A stretch of DNA of 64,000 bases from Streptomyces sp. SID12488 (GTDB lineage Bacteria > Actinomycetota > Actinomycetes > Streptomycetales > Streptomycetaceae). Each line of letters starts with the position of its first letter. Position 1 is the first letter of the stretch. Below, piece by piece: positions 1 to 10,757 of this stretch. Made by a program: the position numbers and the translations under genes. The stretch covers positions 186,001 through 250,000 of the forward strand of contig NZ_JAAGLT010000010.1 of the NCBI RefSeq assembly GCF_010548275.1. The letters run 5' to 3'. The notes under the pieces were generated by a model. The model ran no database searches. It had not been told where the DNA came from and saw only the letters and a list, made by a program, of their open reading frames with translations.

Positions 1-309
1 CAGGGCTGGGTCGGGACCACGGTCCGCGAGGGCCAGTACCCGACGCTGGAGGTCGGCTGCGAAGCGACCGACGGTCTGGGTGACTGCTCCCTGCTGACCG
101 ACTATCGAGTGGACCGCTGGGACCCGGCCTCGGGCACCTACGCCACCCTCGCCACCGCCAAGGTCGGCCGCCCGACCCTCTACGTGGACTACACCGTGCA
201 CGACAACCTGCTGAACCTGTACTACTACCGAGTGGTGTTCACCGACACCTCGGGCGTCGAACTCGCCACGCGCGAAGTGGCCTACGGTATCTGGAACAAC
301 TGGCTGTGA
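1..309 (+). CDS. C-terminal part of an unidentified protein (cut by window edge)
   Basis: The frame is open from the first base and ends at a TGA at 307-309, giving about 102 C-terminal residues. The tail is rich in Tyr, Thr and short beta-strand-like stretches and ends in GIWNNWL, which resembles a beta-sandwich (fibronectin- or jelly-roll-like) end of an extracellular protein. I recognise no family. It is convergent with hspR and separated from it by a strong hairpin. The GTG at 109 is internal, not the start. Confidence 0.6.
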   Translation, partial: QGWVGTTVREGQYPTLEVGCEATDGLGDCSLLTDYRVDRWDPASGTYATLATAKVGRPTLYVDYTVHDNLLNLYYYRVVFTDTSGVELATREVAYGIWNNWL

Positions 310-320
310 CCACGTGGAAA

Positions 321-346
321 GGGGCCCGGAGAATCCTCCGGGCCCC
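321..346. terminator. Bidirectional hairpin terminator
   Basis: A perfect 11-bp stem (GGGGCCCGGAG at 321-331, complement at 336-346) encloses a 4-nt loop. It lies between the stop of the partial left-edge gene and the stop of hspR, which converge, so it probably ends transcription from both sides. Confidence 0.8.
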
Positions 347-369
347 TCTCGCGTGTCTGTCCACCTACG

Positions 370-825
370 TCAGTCCTGCTGCCGCTTAGGCCGCCAGACC
401 ACCAACGCGCTCGTCTGCTGCACTTCCTGATACCGCACCAGATCCCGCCGGTACGAGGCATGCACCGCCGCCTCCCGCTGCTGCATGGCCGCAGCGGCGC
501 CGTCCAGCGCGGACTCCATCTCCGCCACCCGCGACTGCAACGCGGCGACCTGGTTCTCCAGTTCGATGATCCGCTTGATGCCGGCCAGGTTGATGCCCTC
601 GTCCTGCGACAGGGCCTGCACCGTGCGGAGCAGGTCGATGTCGCGGGCCGAGTAGCGGCGGCCCCGGCCGGCTGTGCGGTCGGGGGAGACCAGGCCGAGG
701 CGGTCGTACTGGCGCAGGGTCTGCGGGTGCAGGCCCGAGAGCTGGGCCGCCACCGAGATGACGTAGACCGGTGTCTCGTGGGTCAGTTCATACGGGTTGC
801 GTCGACGACCGTCCATCTCGGTCAA
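370..825 (-). CDS. hspR: HspR, MerR-type heat-shock autorepressor
   Basis: This 151-aa protein has an N-terminal MerR-like winged helix (about residues 18-85, with VISVAAQLSGLHPQTLRQY and a RRYSARDIDLL motif) followed by a coiled coil (about 90-125). HspR represses the dnaK operon by binding HAIR palindromes with DnaK as co-repressor; two HAIR-like sites are visible upstream of dnaK here. It is the last gene of the operon and overlaps dnaJ by 4 bp (ATGA), implying translational coupling. Length and context match the actinobacterial family. Confidence 0.96.
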   Translation of the reverse strand: MTEMDGRRRNPYELTHETPVYVISVAAQLSGLHPQTLRQYDRLGLVSPDRTAGRGRRYSARDIDLLRTVQALSQDEGINLAGIKRIIELENQVAALQSRVAEMESALDGAAAAMQQREAAVHASYRRDLVRYQEVQQTSALVVWRPKRQQD

Positions 826-2009
826 GCTCCCTTCGCTGCCTCGAACAGCTCCGCCCGCGGATCCTCGTCCGCGGTGGCCTCGCGATACGCCTCCAGTGCG
901 TCACGAGCCTTCCCCGTCAGCTCCGTCGGGACACTCACCTCGACGGTGACCAGCAGATCGCCCCGCGTGCCGTCCTTGCGGACCGCGCCCTTGCCCCGCG
1001 CGCGCATCGTGCGCCCGTTGGGCGTTCCCGGGGGCAGTTTCAGGGTGACCGGCGGGCCGGCCAGGGTCGGGACCCTGACCTCGCCGCCGAGTGCCGCCTC
1101 GACGAACGTCACCGGCACCGTCACCGTCAGGTTGTCCTCCCTGCGGCCGAAGACCGGGTGGGTGTCGACATGGACGGTGACGTACAGGTCACCCGCCGGG
1201 CCGCCACGCTCGCCCGGGGCGCCCTTGCCTCGGAGGCGGATGCGCTGGTTGTCCGCCACGCCCGCCGGGATGCGCACCTGCATCGTCCGGGAGGACTTGG
1301 CGCGCCCGGAACCGCTGCACACCAGGCAGGCGTGCTCCGCGATCAGGCCCCGGCCCTTGCAGTCCGGGCAGGGGTCGGTCAAGGAGAAACCGCCGCCTGA
1401 ACCGCGCGCCACCTGGCCGGTCCCGACGCAGGTCGGGCACACGCGCGGCGTGCCGTTCTTGTCGCCGGTTCCCGAGCAGGCCTTGCACGGTGACTGGGAC
1501 GTCATGCGCAACGGGACCGTCGCGCCGTCCACCGCCTCCGTGAAGCTCAGCGTGACCTCGGTGTCGATGTCCTGGCCGCGCCGGGGCTGCGCACGAGTGG
1601 TGCCGCCGCTCCGGTTGAACAGGCCGCCGAAGACATCTCCGATGCCGCCGCCGAAGCCGCCCGCGCCGGGGCCGGAACCGGCCCCGCCCGGGGCGCCGCC
1701 GCCGAAGAGGTCACCCAGGTCGAAGTTGAACGAGCCGCCGCCCGCGCCCGGCCCCGGACGGAAACCGCCGTTGCCGAAGAGCGCGCGGGCCTCGTCGTAC
1801 TCCTTGCGCTTCTTGGGGTCGCCGAGGATGTCGTTCGCCTCGGAGATCTCCTTGAAGCGCTCCTCGGCCTTGGCGTTGCCCTTGTTGGCGTCCGGGTGGA
1901 ACTCGCGGGCGAGTTTCCGGTACGCCTTCTTGATCTCGGCCTCGGTGGCGTCCTTCGGGACGCCGAGGACCTTGTAGAAGTCCTTCTCGATGAAGTCCTT
2001 GGTGCTCAT
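822..2009 (-). CDS. dnaJ: Chaperone DnaJ (type I Hsp40)
   Basis: 395 aa. It has an N-terminal J domain with the HPD motif at residues 38-40, a Gly/Phe-rich linker (about 75-135), four CxxCxGxG zinc-binding repeats (CKACSGTG, CPTCVGTG, CPDCKGRG, CLVCSGSG) and a C-terminal substrate-binding region. It stimulates DnaK ATPase activity and delivers unfolded clients in the cytoplasm. The ATG at 2009 has a GGAGGG ribosome site. It lies 57 bp downstream of grpE and overlaps hspR, in the classic actinobacterial dnaK-grpE-dnaJ-hspR order. Confidence 0.97.
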   Translation of the reverse strand: MSTKDFIEKDFYKVLGVPKDATEAEIKKAYRKLAREFHPDANKGNAKAEERFKEISEANDILGDPKKRKEYDEARALFGNGGFRPGPGAGGGSFNFDLGDLFGGGAPGGAGSGPGAGGFGGGIGDVFGGLFNRSGGTTRAQPRRGQDIDTEVTLSFTEAVDGATVPLRMTSQSPCKACSGTGDKNGTPRVCPTCVGTGQVARGSGGGFSLTDPCPDCKGRGLIAEHACLVCSGSGRAKSSRTMQVRIPAGVADNQRIRLRGKGAPGERGGPAGDLYVTVHVDTHPVFGRREDNLTVTVPVTFVEAALGGEVRVPTLAGPPVTLKLPPGTPNGRTMRARGKGAVRKDGTRGDLLVTVEVSVPTELTGKARDALEAYREATADEDPRAELFEAAKGA

Positions 2010-2066
2010 CCCCGACGTCCCTCCTTCCCCGCGTCACCCTCGACGTTGTTCACGTCAGCGTTCACG

Positions 2067-2716
2067 TCAGCCCTCTTCCGGGCCACCGTTCTCCTTGCCG
2101 TCCGCCGACTCCGGGGAGTCGCCCTTGTCGGCCTGCGTCGCCCCGGGCTGGGGCTCGGCCACCGCGACCCGCGCGGGACGCAGGTTGCGCTCGCCGAACT
2201 TGTAGCCCGGCTGCAGGATCGCCACGCAGGTCGTCTCCGTGACGTCCGGCGCGTACGAGTGCATCAGGGCCTCGTGGATCATCGGGTCGAAGGGCTCGCC
2301 CTCCTTGCCGAACTGCTGCAGGCCCATCTTGGCGGCGACGGTCTCCAGCGACTCGGCGACGGACTTGAACCCGCCGACCAGTTCACCGTGTTCCCTCGCG
2401 CGGCCGATGTCGTCGAGCACGGGCAGGAGCTCGGTCAGGAGGCTCGCGATGGCGATCTCCTTGACCACGACCCGGTCCCGGTCGACCCGGCGACGGTAGT
2501 TCTGATACTCGGCCTGGAGCCGCTGGAGGTCCGCCGTGCGCTCACCGAGCGCCGTACGTACCTGGTCCAGCTGCGCCGTCAGACCGGCGACCTGTGCTGC
2601 TGCGTCCCCGGCCGGGGACGCCCCCTCCGAAGAGGGGGCGTCCTTCGGCTCGGCGTCGTCGGAGGTGGCGCCGGAAGGGACGTCGGGCTTCTCGTCGAAG
2701 CCCGGAGTCTCCTCCG

Positions 2717-2720
<4 letters not shown>
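2067..2720 (-). CDS. grpE: GrpE nucleotide exchange factor
   Basis: 217 aa. The acidic, disordered N-terminus (about 1-45) precedes a long coiled coil (LTAQLDQVRTALGER onward) and the compact beta domain ending in LRPARVAVAEP, the usual GrpE layout. It releases ADP from DnaK. The GTG start at 2720 overlaps the dnaK stop by 4 bp (GTGA), so translation is probably coupled. Second gene of the heat-shock operon. Confidence 0.96.
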
Positions 2721-4561
<1,841 letters not shown>

Positions 4562-4581
4562 TTGGATCCTCCAGGAGATGA

Positions 4582-4602
4582 CTTGAGTGGAACAGGCTCA
4601 AG
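4582..4602 (-). promoter_or_regulatory. HspR operator (HAIR), proximal
   Basis: CTTGAGT-N7-GCTCAAG matches the HAIR consensus CTTGAGT-N7-ACTCAAG with one mismatch. It lies 21 bp upstream of the dnaK start codon, where bound HspR would block transcription of dnaK-grpE-dnaJ-hspR. Confidence 0.9.
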
Positions 4603-4633
4603 TGTGCATCACTCCCGTCGCGTGGTCAACAGA

Positions 4634-4654
4634 GCTGAGTCGACCACACTCAAC
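4634..4654 (-). promoter_or_regulatory. HspR operator (HAIR), distal
   Basis: GCTGAGT-N7-ACTCAAC is a second, weaker HAIR copy (three mismatches). Read on the minus strand it contains a TTGAGT hexamer that could serve as a -35 box; I could not fix the -10 box with confidence. Confidence 0.75.
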
Positions 4655-4656
4655 TC

Positions 4657-5730
4657 TTATCCGTTCCTTACGCGCAATGCCGCCCTGACCTGCGCCGACT
4701 GTGCGGCCGGAGGTCGCCGGAGCCCGTACACGGGAACTCTCAGCAGCCCCAGTACGACCATCCCGGCCACCCCCGCCACCCACCACAGCCCCGATTCCCC
4801 GGCCCACCCGCCGTGCGCGAGCACCCCCACCAGCACCGCCCCGAAGGCACCCGCGCCGAGCAGAACGGCCGCCCCGCGCGCGGTGAGCCCCAGCCGCCGC
4901 AGCCGGTGCGCGAGATGATCGGGCCCACTGCGGGACAGCGGCCGTCCGGCCGTCCGCCGCGACACCACCACCAGCACCACATCCGCGCCCGCCACGGCCG
5001 TGAGCGCGAACAGCACCCCCGCACTGGACGCCAGTTCGTGCCCGGTCCGCACGACCACCGCCGCCGAGGCCAGCACGAACCCGGTGAACAGGGACCCGCA
5101 CGCGCCGAGGGCGATCCGCGCGGGATGCCAGTTGTGCATGAGGAACCCGGTGAGCGCGGCGGCCAGCACGCTCAGCAGCACGGCGAGCCCGTCGAGCACC
5201 TCGACGGCGGCACACACGGCCACCCCGAAGGCGGTCAGCACCCCGACGGTCCCCACCAGCCCGTCGGCATGGTCCAGGGCCCGGAAGGCGACGGTCACGA
5301 ACACGATCCAGAGGGCGGCGAGCAGTCCGGCGCCGAGCCCCAGCTCCCCGTACGGCACCACGAACGCGGCGGCGACGGCCGTACCGACGACAAGGAACCG
5401 CGCCTTCACCCGCCGTACGTCGGCCACGAGCCCGAGCGCGCCGACGCCCGCACCGGCGAGGAGAAGGGTGGCGATGCCGTCCCCGAGGGGGGCGTACCCG
5501 GTCCACTCCCCCGCCCCCGCGACCAGCCCCGTCGCGAGCACGACGGCGAGGCCGCCGAGCAGAGGCAGGGGGCGCGCCCGGCGCCGGTCGAGTACGCCGA
5601 GGCGCAGGGCGAGTGTCCGCAGGAGGGCGGCTAGGACGGCGGCGAGGAGAAGGGCGGCGATGGCGGCGAGGATCCCGTAGAGCACGCGCTCACGGTAGGC
5701 GCAAACGTAACAATTCTGTACGAATAACAC
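4657..5730 (-). CDS. MraY/WecA-like membrane sugar-phosphate transferase (glycosyltransferase family 4)
   Basis: About 357 aa with roughly ten hydrophobic helices. Family-4 landmarks are present: PLLGGLAV near the N-terminus, ALDHADGLVG for the NxDGL loop, GACGSLFTGF for the G-x2-G-S-x-FLG loop and DHLAHRLRRLG for the HHRL loop. Such enzymes move sugar-1-phosphate onto undecaprenyl phosphate at the inner membrane face. The usual Asp pair after helix 3 reads VADVRR, one Asp short, so activity is uncertain. The start is doubtful: GTG at 5730 places a rare TTA codon at position 2, while GTG at 5685 fits the family better. Neither has a good ribosome site. Confidence 0.75.
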   Translation of the reverse strand: MLFVQNCYVCAYRERVLYGILAAIAALLLAAVLAALLRTLALRLGVLDRRRARPLPLLGGLAVVLATGLVAGAGEWTGYAPLGDGIATLLLAGAGVGALGLVADVRRVKARFLVVGTAVAAAFVVPYGELGLGAGLLAALWIVFVTVAFRALDHADGLVGTVGVLTAFGVAVCAAVEVLDGLAVLLSVLAAALTGFLMHNWHPARIALGACGSLFTGFVLASAAVVVRTGHELASSAGVLFALTAVAGADVVLVVVSRRTAGRPLSRSGPDHLAHRLRRLGLTARGAAVLLGAGAFGAVLVGVLAHGGWAGESGLWWVAGVAGMVVLGLLRVPVYGLRRPPAAQSAQVRAALRVRNG

Positions 5731-5852
5731 GACTTAACATCGTCTGATCCGATCGGCTTCGATCCACGACTCAGGTAAGCCTCAGCGATCCAGATCACTC
5801 CGCCCCTGACTACAGTGCGGGCCAGGATGTTGGGTAGTCTCTGACAGGCTGC

Positions 5853-5868
5853 CTAAGTTACCGCTTAG
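5853..5868. promoter_or_regulatory. Palindrome upstream of the Fe-S oxidoreductase
   Basis: CTAAG-N6-CTTAG, interleaved with TTAC-N6-GTAA (5858-5871), lies about 85 bp before the EtfD-like gene. This arrangement suits a TetR-type operator. Naming the regulator would be inference only. A partial iron-box-like stretch (CAGGTAAGCCT) is also present near 5771. Confidence 0.4.
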
Positions 5869-5951
5869 TAATACTCTCCACCGGTCATCCCCCATCACCG
5901 TCAGCACCAATCTTCGTCAGTCGTTACGCGCGCAGGCCTGAGGAGCCCGAC

Positions 5952-8243
5952 ATGCAACTCGCCGCGATCATCGTGTCGCTCGTCCTGACCGTGATCGGCG
6001 TCGCGCTGCTCGCACGCGCCATCGGTCAGTTCGTCCGCTACTTCAAACTCGGCCAGCCGGTCCCGGCCGGCCTGCGGACGGACAACCCGTACCAGCGCAG
6101 TGTGACGCTGGTGAAGGAGTTCCTCGGCCACACGCGCATGAACCGGTGGGGCATCGTCGGCTTCGCCCACTGGTTCGTGGCGGTCGGCTTCCTGACCCTG
6201 CCGCCGACCCTCGCCCAGGCCTTCGGCCAGCTCTTCTCGGCGGACTGGACGCTGCCGGTCATCGGCGGCTTCCTGCCGTTCGAGCTGTACATCGAGTTCA
6301 TCGGCGTGATGACCATCCTCGGCATCGCCGTGCTGATCGTCATCCGCCTGCTGAACCTGCCTTCGCGCCCCGGCCGCAAGTCCCGCTTCGCGGGCTCCAA
6401 GGCGGGCCAGGCGTACTTCGTCGAGTACGTCATCCTCACCATCGGCCTCGCGATCTACGTGCTGCGCGGCCTGGAGGGCGCGATCCACCACGTCGAGCAC
6501 TACGAGGCCGCGTACTTCGCCTCGTACCCGCTCGTCCTGGCCTTCAAGGGCCTGAGCACGGCGACACTCCAGAACCTGATCTACCTCACCGCGACGGTGA
6601 AGATCAGCACCTCGTTCGTCTGGATGATCGTCGTCTCGCTCAACACCAACATGGGCGTCGCCTGGCACCGCTTCCTCGCCTTCCCGAACATCTGGTTCAA
6701 GCGCGAGGCGACCGGCGCCACCGCCCTGGGCGCCCTCCAGCCGATGACGTCCGGCGGCAAGCCGATCGACTTCACCGACCCCGGCGAGGACGACGTCTTC
6801 GGCGTCAGCCAGGTCGAACAGTTCTCCTGGAAGGGCCTGCTCGACTTCTCCACGTGTACGGAGTGCGGTCGCTGCCAGTCGCAGTGCCCGGCCTGGAACA
6901 CCGGCAAGCCGCTCTCCCCCAAGCTGCTGATCATGTCCCTGCGGGACCACGCCCACGCCAAGGCTCCCTACCTCCTGGCGGGCGGCGGCAAGACGGCGGA
7001 GGGCGAGGAGAAGGGCAGCGAGGAGCAGCTCGCCGGTGTGCCCGCCGCGGCCCTCGCCGAGGCCGAGCGCCCCCTCATCGGCACCCTCGAAGAGAACGGC
7101 GTCATCGACCCGGACGTCCTGTGGTCCTGCACCACCTGCGGCGCCTGCGTCGAGCAGTGCCCGGTGGACATCGAGCACATCGACCACATCGTCGACATGC
7201 GCCGCTACCAGGTGATGATCGAGAGCGCCTTCCCCTCCGAGGCGGGCACGATGCTCAAGAACCTGGAGAAGAAGGGCAACCCCTGGGGCCTGGCGAAGAA
7301 GCAGCGCCTGGAGTGGCTCAAGGAGCTCGACTTCGAGGTGCCGGTCGTCGGCCAGGACATCGAGGACCTCACCGAGGTCGAGTACCTGTACTGGGTCGGC
7401 TGCGCGGGCGCGCTGGAAGACCGCGCCAAGAAGACGACGAAGGCGTTCGCCGAGCTCCTCCACATCGCGGGCGTCAAGTTCGCGATCATGGGCGGCGACG
7501 AGAAGTGCACCGGCGACTCGGCCCGCCGTCTCGGCAACGAGCCCCTGTTCCAGGAGCTCGGCATGGAGAACGTCATGGCGCTGAACATGGCGTTCGGCGA
7601 GGAACTGGACGACGACGGCAAGGTCGTCGCGGAGTCCGCGAAGCCGAAGTCGGCCAAGAAGATCGTCGCAACCTGCCCGCACTGCCTGAACACCATCGGC
7701 AACGAGTACCCGCAGCTCGGCGGCGACTACGAGGTCGTCCACCACACCCAGCTGCTCCAGCACCTCATCGACGACGGCAAGCTGCTCCCGGTGACCCCGG
7801 TCGAGGGACTCATCACCTACCACGACCCCTGCTACCTGGGCCGCCACAACAAGATCTACACGCCCCCGCGCGAGATCATGTCGGCCGTCCCGGGCCTGCG
7901 CCAGCAGGAGATGCACCGCCACAAGGAACGCGGCTTCTGCTGCGGCGCGGGCGGCGCGCGGATGTGGATGGAGGAGCGGATCGGCAAGCGCATCAACAAC
8001 GAGCGGGTCGACGAGGCGCTGTCCCTGAACCCGGACATCGTGTCGACCGCCTGCCCGTTCTGCCTCGTCATGCTGACCGACTCGGTCAACGGCAAGAAGA
8101 ACGACGGCAAGGCGAAGGAGTCCATCACGGTGGTCGACGTCGCCCAGCTCCTCCTGGAGTCCGTGAAGACCCCGGCGGACGACGAGCCCCCGGCTGGCGA
8201 GACGGAGCCGGAGAGCGCGCCGGAGCCGCAGCCGGTGAAGTAG
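5952..8243 (+). CDS. Membrane (Fe-S) oxidoreductase, EtfD-like electron carrier
   Basis: 763 aa. The N-terminal ~230 residues form about six membrane helices like the haem-b NarI domain. Two 4Fe-4S motifs follow (CTECGRCQSQCP near residue 302 and CTTCGACVEQCP near 393), then two CCG heterodisulfide-reductase modules (HDPCYLGRHN; GFCCGAGGARMW; TACPFC). Mycobacterial EtfD, of the same layout, passes electrons from acyl-CoA dehydrogenases via ETF to menaquinone, so a role in fatty-acid oxidation is likely. The ATG has a GAGGAG site. The C-terminus is Pro/Glu-rich. It appears monocistronic. Confidence 0.88.
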   Translation: MQLAAIIVSLVLTVIGVALLARAIGQFVRYFKLGQPVPAGLRTDNPYQRSVTLVKEFLGHTRMNRWGIVGFAHWFVAVGFLTLPPTLAQAFGQLFSADWTLPVIGGFLPFELYIEFIGVMTILGIAVLIVIRLLNLPSRPGRKSRFAGSKAGQAYFVEYVILTIGLAIYVLRGLEGAIHHVEHYEAAYFASYPLVLAFKGLSTATLQNLIYLTATVKISTSFVWMIVVSLNTNMGVAWHRFLAFPNIWFKREATGATALGALQPMTSGGKPIDFTDPGEDDVFGVSQVEQFSWKGLLDFSTCTECGRCQSQCPAWNTGKPLSPKLLIMSLRDHAHAKAPYLLAGGGKTAEGEEKGSEEQLAGVPAAALAEAERPLIGTLEENGVIDPDVLWSCTTCGACVEQCPVDIEHIDHIVDMRRYQVMIESAFPSEAGTMLKNLEKKGNPWGLAKKQRLEWLKELDFEVPVVGQDIEDLTEVEYLYWVGCAGALEDRAKKTTKAFAELLHIAGVKFAIMGGDEKCTGDSARRLGNEPLFQELGMENVMALNMAFGEELDDDGKVVAESAKPKSAKKIVATCPHCLNTIGNEYPQLGGDYEVVHHTQLLQHLIDDGKLLPVTPVEGLITYHDPCYLGRHNKIYTPPREIMSAVPGLRQQEMHRHKERGFCCGAGGARMWMEERIGKRINNERVDEALSLNPDIVSTACPFCLVMLTDSVNGKKNDGKAKESITVVDVAQLLLESVKTPADDEPPAGETEPESAPEPQPVK

Positions 8244-8250
8244 CCGGTGA

Positions 8251-9124
8251 AGTAGGAACTGGAACAGGCCTGGAACAGGGGCGAACGGGGTCGACGCCGA
8301 CGGCGTCGACCCGCGGGACGGCGAGGACATCAAGGCGGAGATGGTGGTGGCCGGCAAGGTCACCAAGGACGGCACCACCGACTTCGCGCTCATCGGGTAC
8401 GACTCGGACACCAACAGCAACCGTGTCTGGTTCTACAAGGGCGGCAGGAACGGCCCCGCCAAGCCCTGGAAGAGGAGCCTGCCCGCCTCCTCCGACCTCG
8501 TCGGATCAAGCGCCGTGATCGCCGACTTCGACCGCAACGGCTACGGCGACCTCGCGATCGGCGTCTCCCGCTCCGGCAGGGGCGGCGCGGTCCACATCCT
8601 GCCCGGGACGGCCACCGGCCCCGCCGGCCGGCTCACCACCCTGACGCAGAACACCGCGGGCGTCCCCGGCGGCGTGGAGGACTACGACTACTTCGGTTAC
8701 GACGTCTCAGCCGCCGACACCAACGGCGACGGCTACCCCGACCTGGCCGTCGGCGCCCCCTCCGAGGCGATCGGCGCCGACGGCTGGGCCGACGGCTCCA
8801 TCACCGTCCTGCGCGGCGGCTCCACCGGTCTCACCGGCAGGAACGCCCGCCAGTACGACCGCAACACCCCCGGCCTTCCCAACGTCGCCCCGGACAACGC
8901 CGGGCTCGGCGGCTCTCTCCTCCTGCGCGACTTCAACGGCGACGGCCGCGCCGAGCTGATCGCCACGGCCGACGAGGCGGGCCGCCTCCACATGTTCCCC
9001 GGCACCTCGTCCGGCCCGACGGGCACGGGCTCCCTGACGCTCACCGTCCCGCAGCTGGGTCTGGGGGGGCACGGCCGTTCATGGGGGCGAGGCTGGCGGA
9101 CTGACGACGCCCTCGGCCACCTGA
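8251..9124 (+). pseudogene. Broken FG-GAP/VCBS repeat protein
   Basis: The open frame holds three or four FG-GAP-type repeats with calcium-loop motifs (DFDRNGYGDLAIGV, DTNGDGYPDLAVGA, DFNGDGRAELIAT), as in integrin-like beta-propeller proteins. The N-terminal half and signal peptide are missing: the frame opens after a stop at 8250 and the first ATG is 8341, mid-repeat. At the 3' end a run of seven Gs (9063-9069) shifts the frame. With one G fewer the reading continues as LGGTAVHGGEAGGL and stops at 9122-9124; as written it ends in an unrelated tail at 9141. It sits beside an intact relative. Confidence 0.65.
8290..8310. terminator. Inverted repeat after the EtfD-like gene
   Basis: A perfect 9-bp stem (GTCGACGCC, complement at 8302-8310) with a 3-nt loop lies 46 bp past the stop. 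It lacks a T tract but could end the transcript. It also lies within the open frame of the downstream broken gene. Confidence 0.45.
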
Positions 9125-9217
9125 TGCCAGACACCCCCTGATGTGGTGTTCCGCACCGCCACGGGGGTGTCTTCGCATCTCGAACGCGTGCATCATTACT
9201 GAGCTGAGTCGTTGTCA

Positions 9218-10588
9218 ATGGGGCCAATGATCCGGACGAGGTGCAGGGTGCGATTGCGGCTACGAGCGCGGGCGCGCGTGCGCGTGCGAAGAGGCGGTCG
9301 CGGTACGGCGGCCACCAGCGGGTTGGCGGCCCTCGGCGCCCTGGTGGCACTCACCGCCTGCGGCCCGCTGTCCGGCGACGACCCGGCAGCCGCCGACCAG
9401 ACCCCCGTCCGGGTCGCCAAGGCCCCCGCCCAGCGCCCGATACCGCAGGGCGACGGCAGCAAGGTCGCCGACGACTTCAACGGCGACGGCCACCGCGACC
9501 TCGTCCTCAACGACCTCGTCAAGGACCAGCTCCACACGGACGACGCCGGTATCGGCATCGTCTACGGCTCCCCGGGCGGACTCGTCCCGGGCGCCCGGCA
9601 GTTGCTGACCCCGGCACGTCAAGCGGCCCGTACGAAGGGCCAGTTGCCGGCGGTCTTCGACGCGGAGGCCCGCTGCGACCTCGACGGGGACGGCTTCACC
9701 GACCTGGTCGTGTCGACGGATCCCCCGTACAACGGCCAGGGGCAGCCCCCGGTGCCGCTCCAGCTCCTCTTCGGCTCCCCGGACGGCCTCACCGGCCGCG
9801 CGGTCGCCCTCACGATCCCCGCACAGGCCCGCGCCGGCAACGACTGGCCCGACCAGCCGGTGTGCGGCGACTTCGACGGCGACGGCGCCCAGGACCTGGT
9901 CGTCCACGCATCGGACGTGCAACTCAGCTATCTGCGGGGCCCGTTCACCCGCAAGGGCGCCCCGAACAAGGCCGGTGCGCCGATCACCGCCCCCGGCAAC
10001 GTCCCCACGGGCCCGACGGCCGACGTGAACCATGACGGATACGACGACCTCGTCGTCCGTACGGCGGACGGCACCGCGAAGTCGGCGGTCGTCCTCGGCG
10101 GCCCGAACGGCCCCACGCGCACGGGGACGGTGCTGCCCGAGGGCATCGACGTCGCCCTCGGCCGCTTCGGCAAGGGGAAGGACCTGGACGCGGCGGTGGG
10201 CACGATGGGCGAAACGTCTCTGCGCTACGACCTCCCCGACCCCACCGACGGCACCCTCGCCTCCCCCGGCTCGATGCTCGACACCGGCGACTTCGACGGC
10301 GACGGCCGCGACGAACTCGTCTCCAGCGGCTCGCGGTTGAGGATCTTCCGGGCACCGACAGCGGCGGCCGGGCTCTCGGCGGCGGGCATGGTGACCGTCG
10401 CACCGCCCGACCGGGGCACGACCCGGGTCCTCACGGTCGGGGACTTCGACGGCGACGGCCGGGCCGACCTGGCGGTGCGGACGTACCGGGGCGAGACATG
10501 GGACGAGGTGGCCGTCTACCCCGGGGTGAAGAAGGGCCTGGTCGCGGCGGAGGCCTCGGTGACGTTCTCCAGCTCGGAGTTCCTGTAA
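9218..10588 (+). CDS. FG-GAP repeat lipoprotein
   Basis: About 456 aa. An extremely Arg-rich start is followed by a hydrophobic stretch (LAALGALVALTAC) with a lipobox Cys encoded near 9359, so it is probably an anchored surface lipoprotein. Five or six FG-GAP repeats follow (DFNGDGHRDLVL, DLDGDGFTDLVV, DFDGDGAQDLVV, DVNHDGYDDLVV, DFDGDGRDELVS, DFDGDGRADLAV), each with a Ca-binding DxDxDG loop, predicting a beta-propeller. The start is uncertain: TTG 9212, ATG 9218 and ATG 9227 are in frame and none has a clear ribosome site. Ligand unknown. Confidence 0.8.
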   Translation: MGPMIRTRCRVRLRLRARARVRVRRGGRGTAATSGLAALGALVALTACGPLSGDDPAAADQTPVRVAKAPAQRPIPQGDGSKVADDFNGDGHRDLVLNDLVKDQLHTDDAGIGIVYGSPGGLVPGARQLLTPARQAARTKGQLPAVFDAEARCDLDGDGFTDLVVSTDPPYNGQGQPPVPLQLLFGSPDGLTGRAVALTIPAQARAGNDWPDQPVCGDFDGDGAQDLVVHASDVQLSYLRGPFTRKGAPNKAGAPITAPGNVPTGPTADVNHDGYDDLVVRTADGTAKSAVVLGGPNGPTRTGTVLPEGIDVALGRFGKGKDLDAAVGTMGETSLRYDLPDPTDGTLASPGSMLDTGDFDGDGRDELVSSGSRLRIFRAPTAAAGLSAAGMVTVAPPDRGTTRVLTVGDFDGDGRADLAVRTYRGETWDEVAVYPGVKKGLVAAEASVTFSSSEFL

Positions 10589-10613
10589 CGGCCGACGGAC
10601 GCCCGCGCGGCTC

Positions 10614-10644
10614 GGCGTCGGAGGCGGAATGCCTCCCCGACGCC
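10614..10644. terminator. Hairpin terminator after the FG-GAP lipoprotein
   Basis: GGCGTCGGAGGC (10614-10625) pairs with GCCTCCCCGACGCC (10631-10644) with a 2-nt bulge and a 5-nt loop, 26 bp after the stop. Confidence 0.6.
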
Positions 10645-10757
10645 CCCTAGGGGAAGCCTGAGGGCGCCCTTAGTGGATGTAACAGCTGGGCAGCAAAGCC
10701 GGGCCCAAAAGCCCAGGCCCCACGCGTCACTCTCCGGGACCAGGTACGTTCGATGAC

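Noticed and set aside
5901..8420. 839-aa minus-strand open frame opposite the EtfD-like gene
   Set aside because: Its composition is Arg/Leu/Val/His-biased antisense, while the plus frame has two Fe-S motifs and CCG domains.
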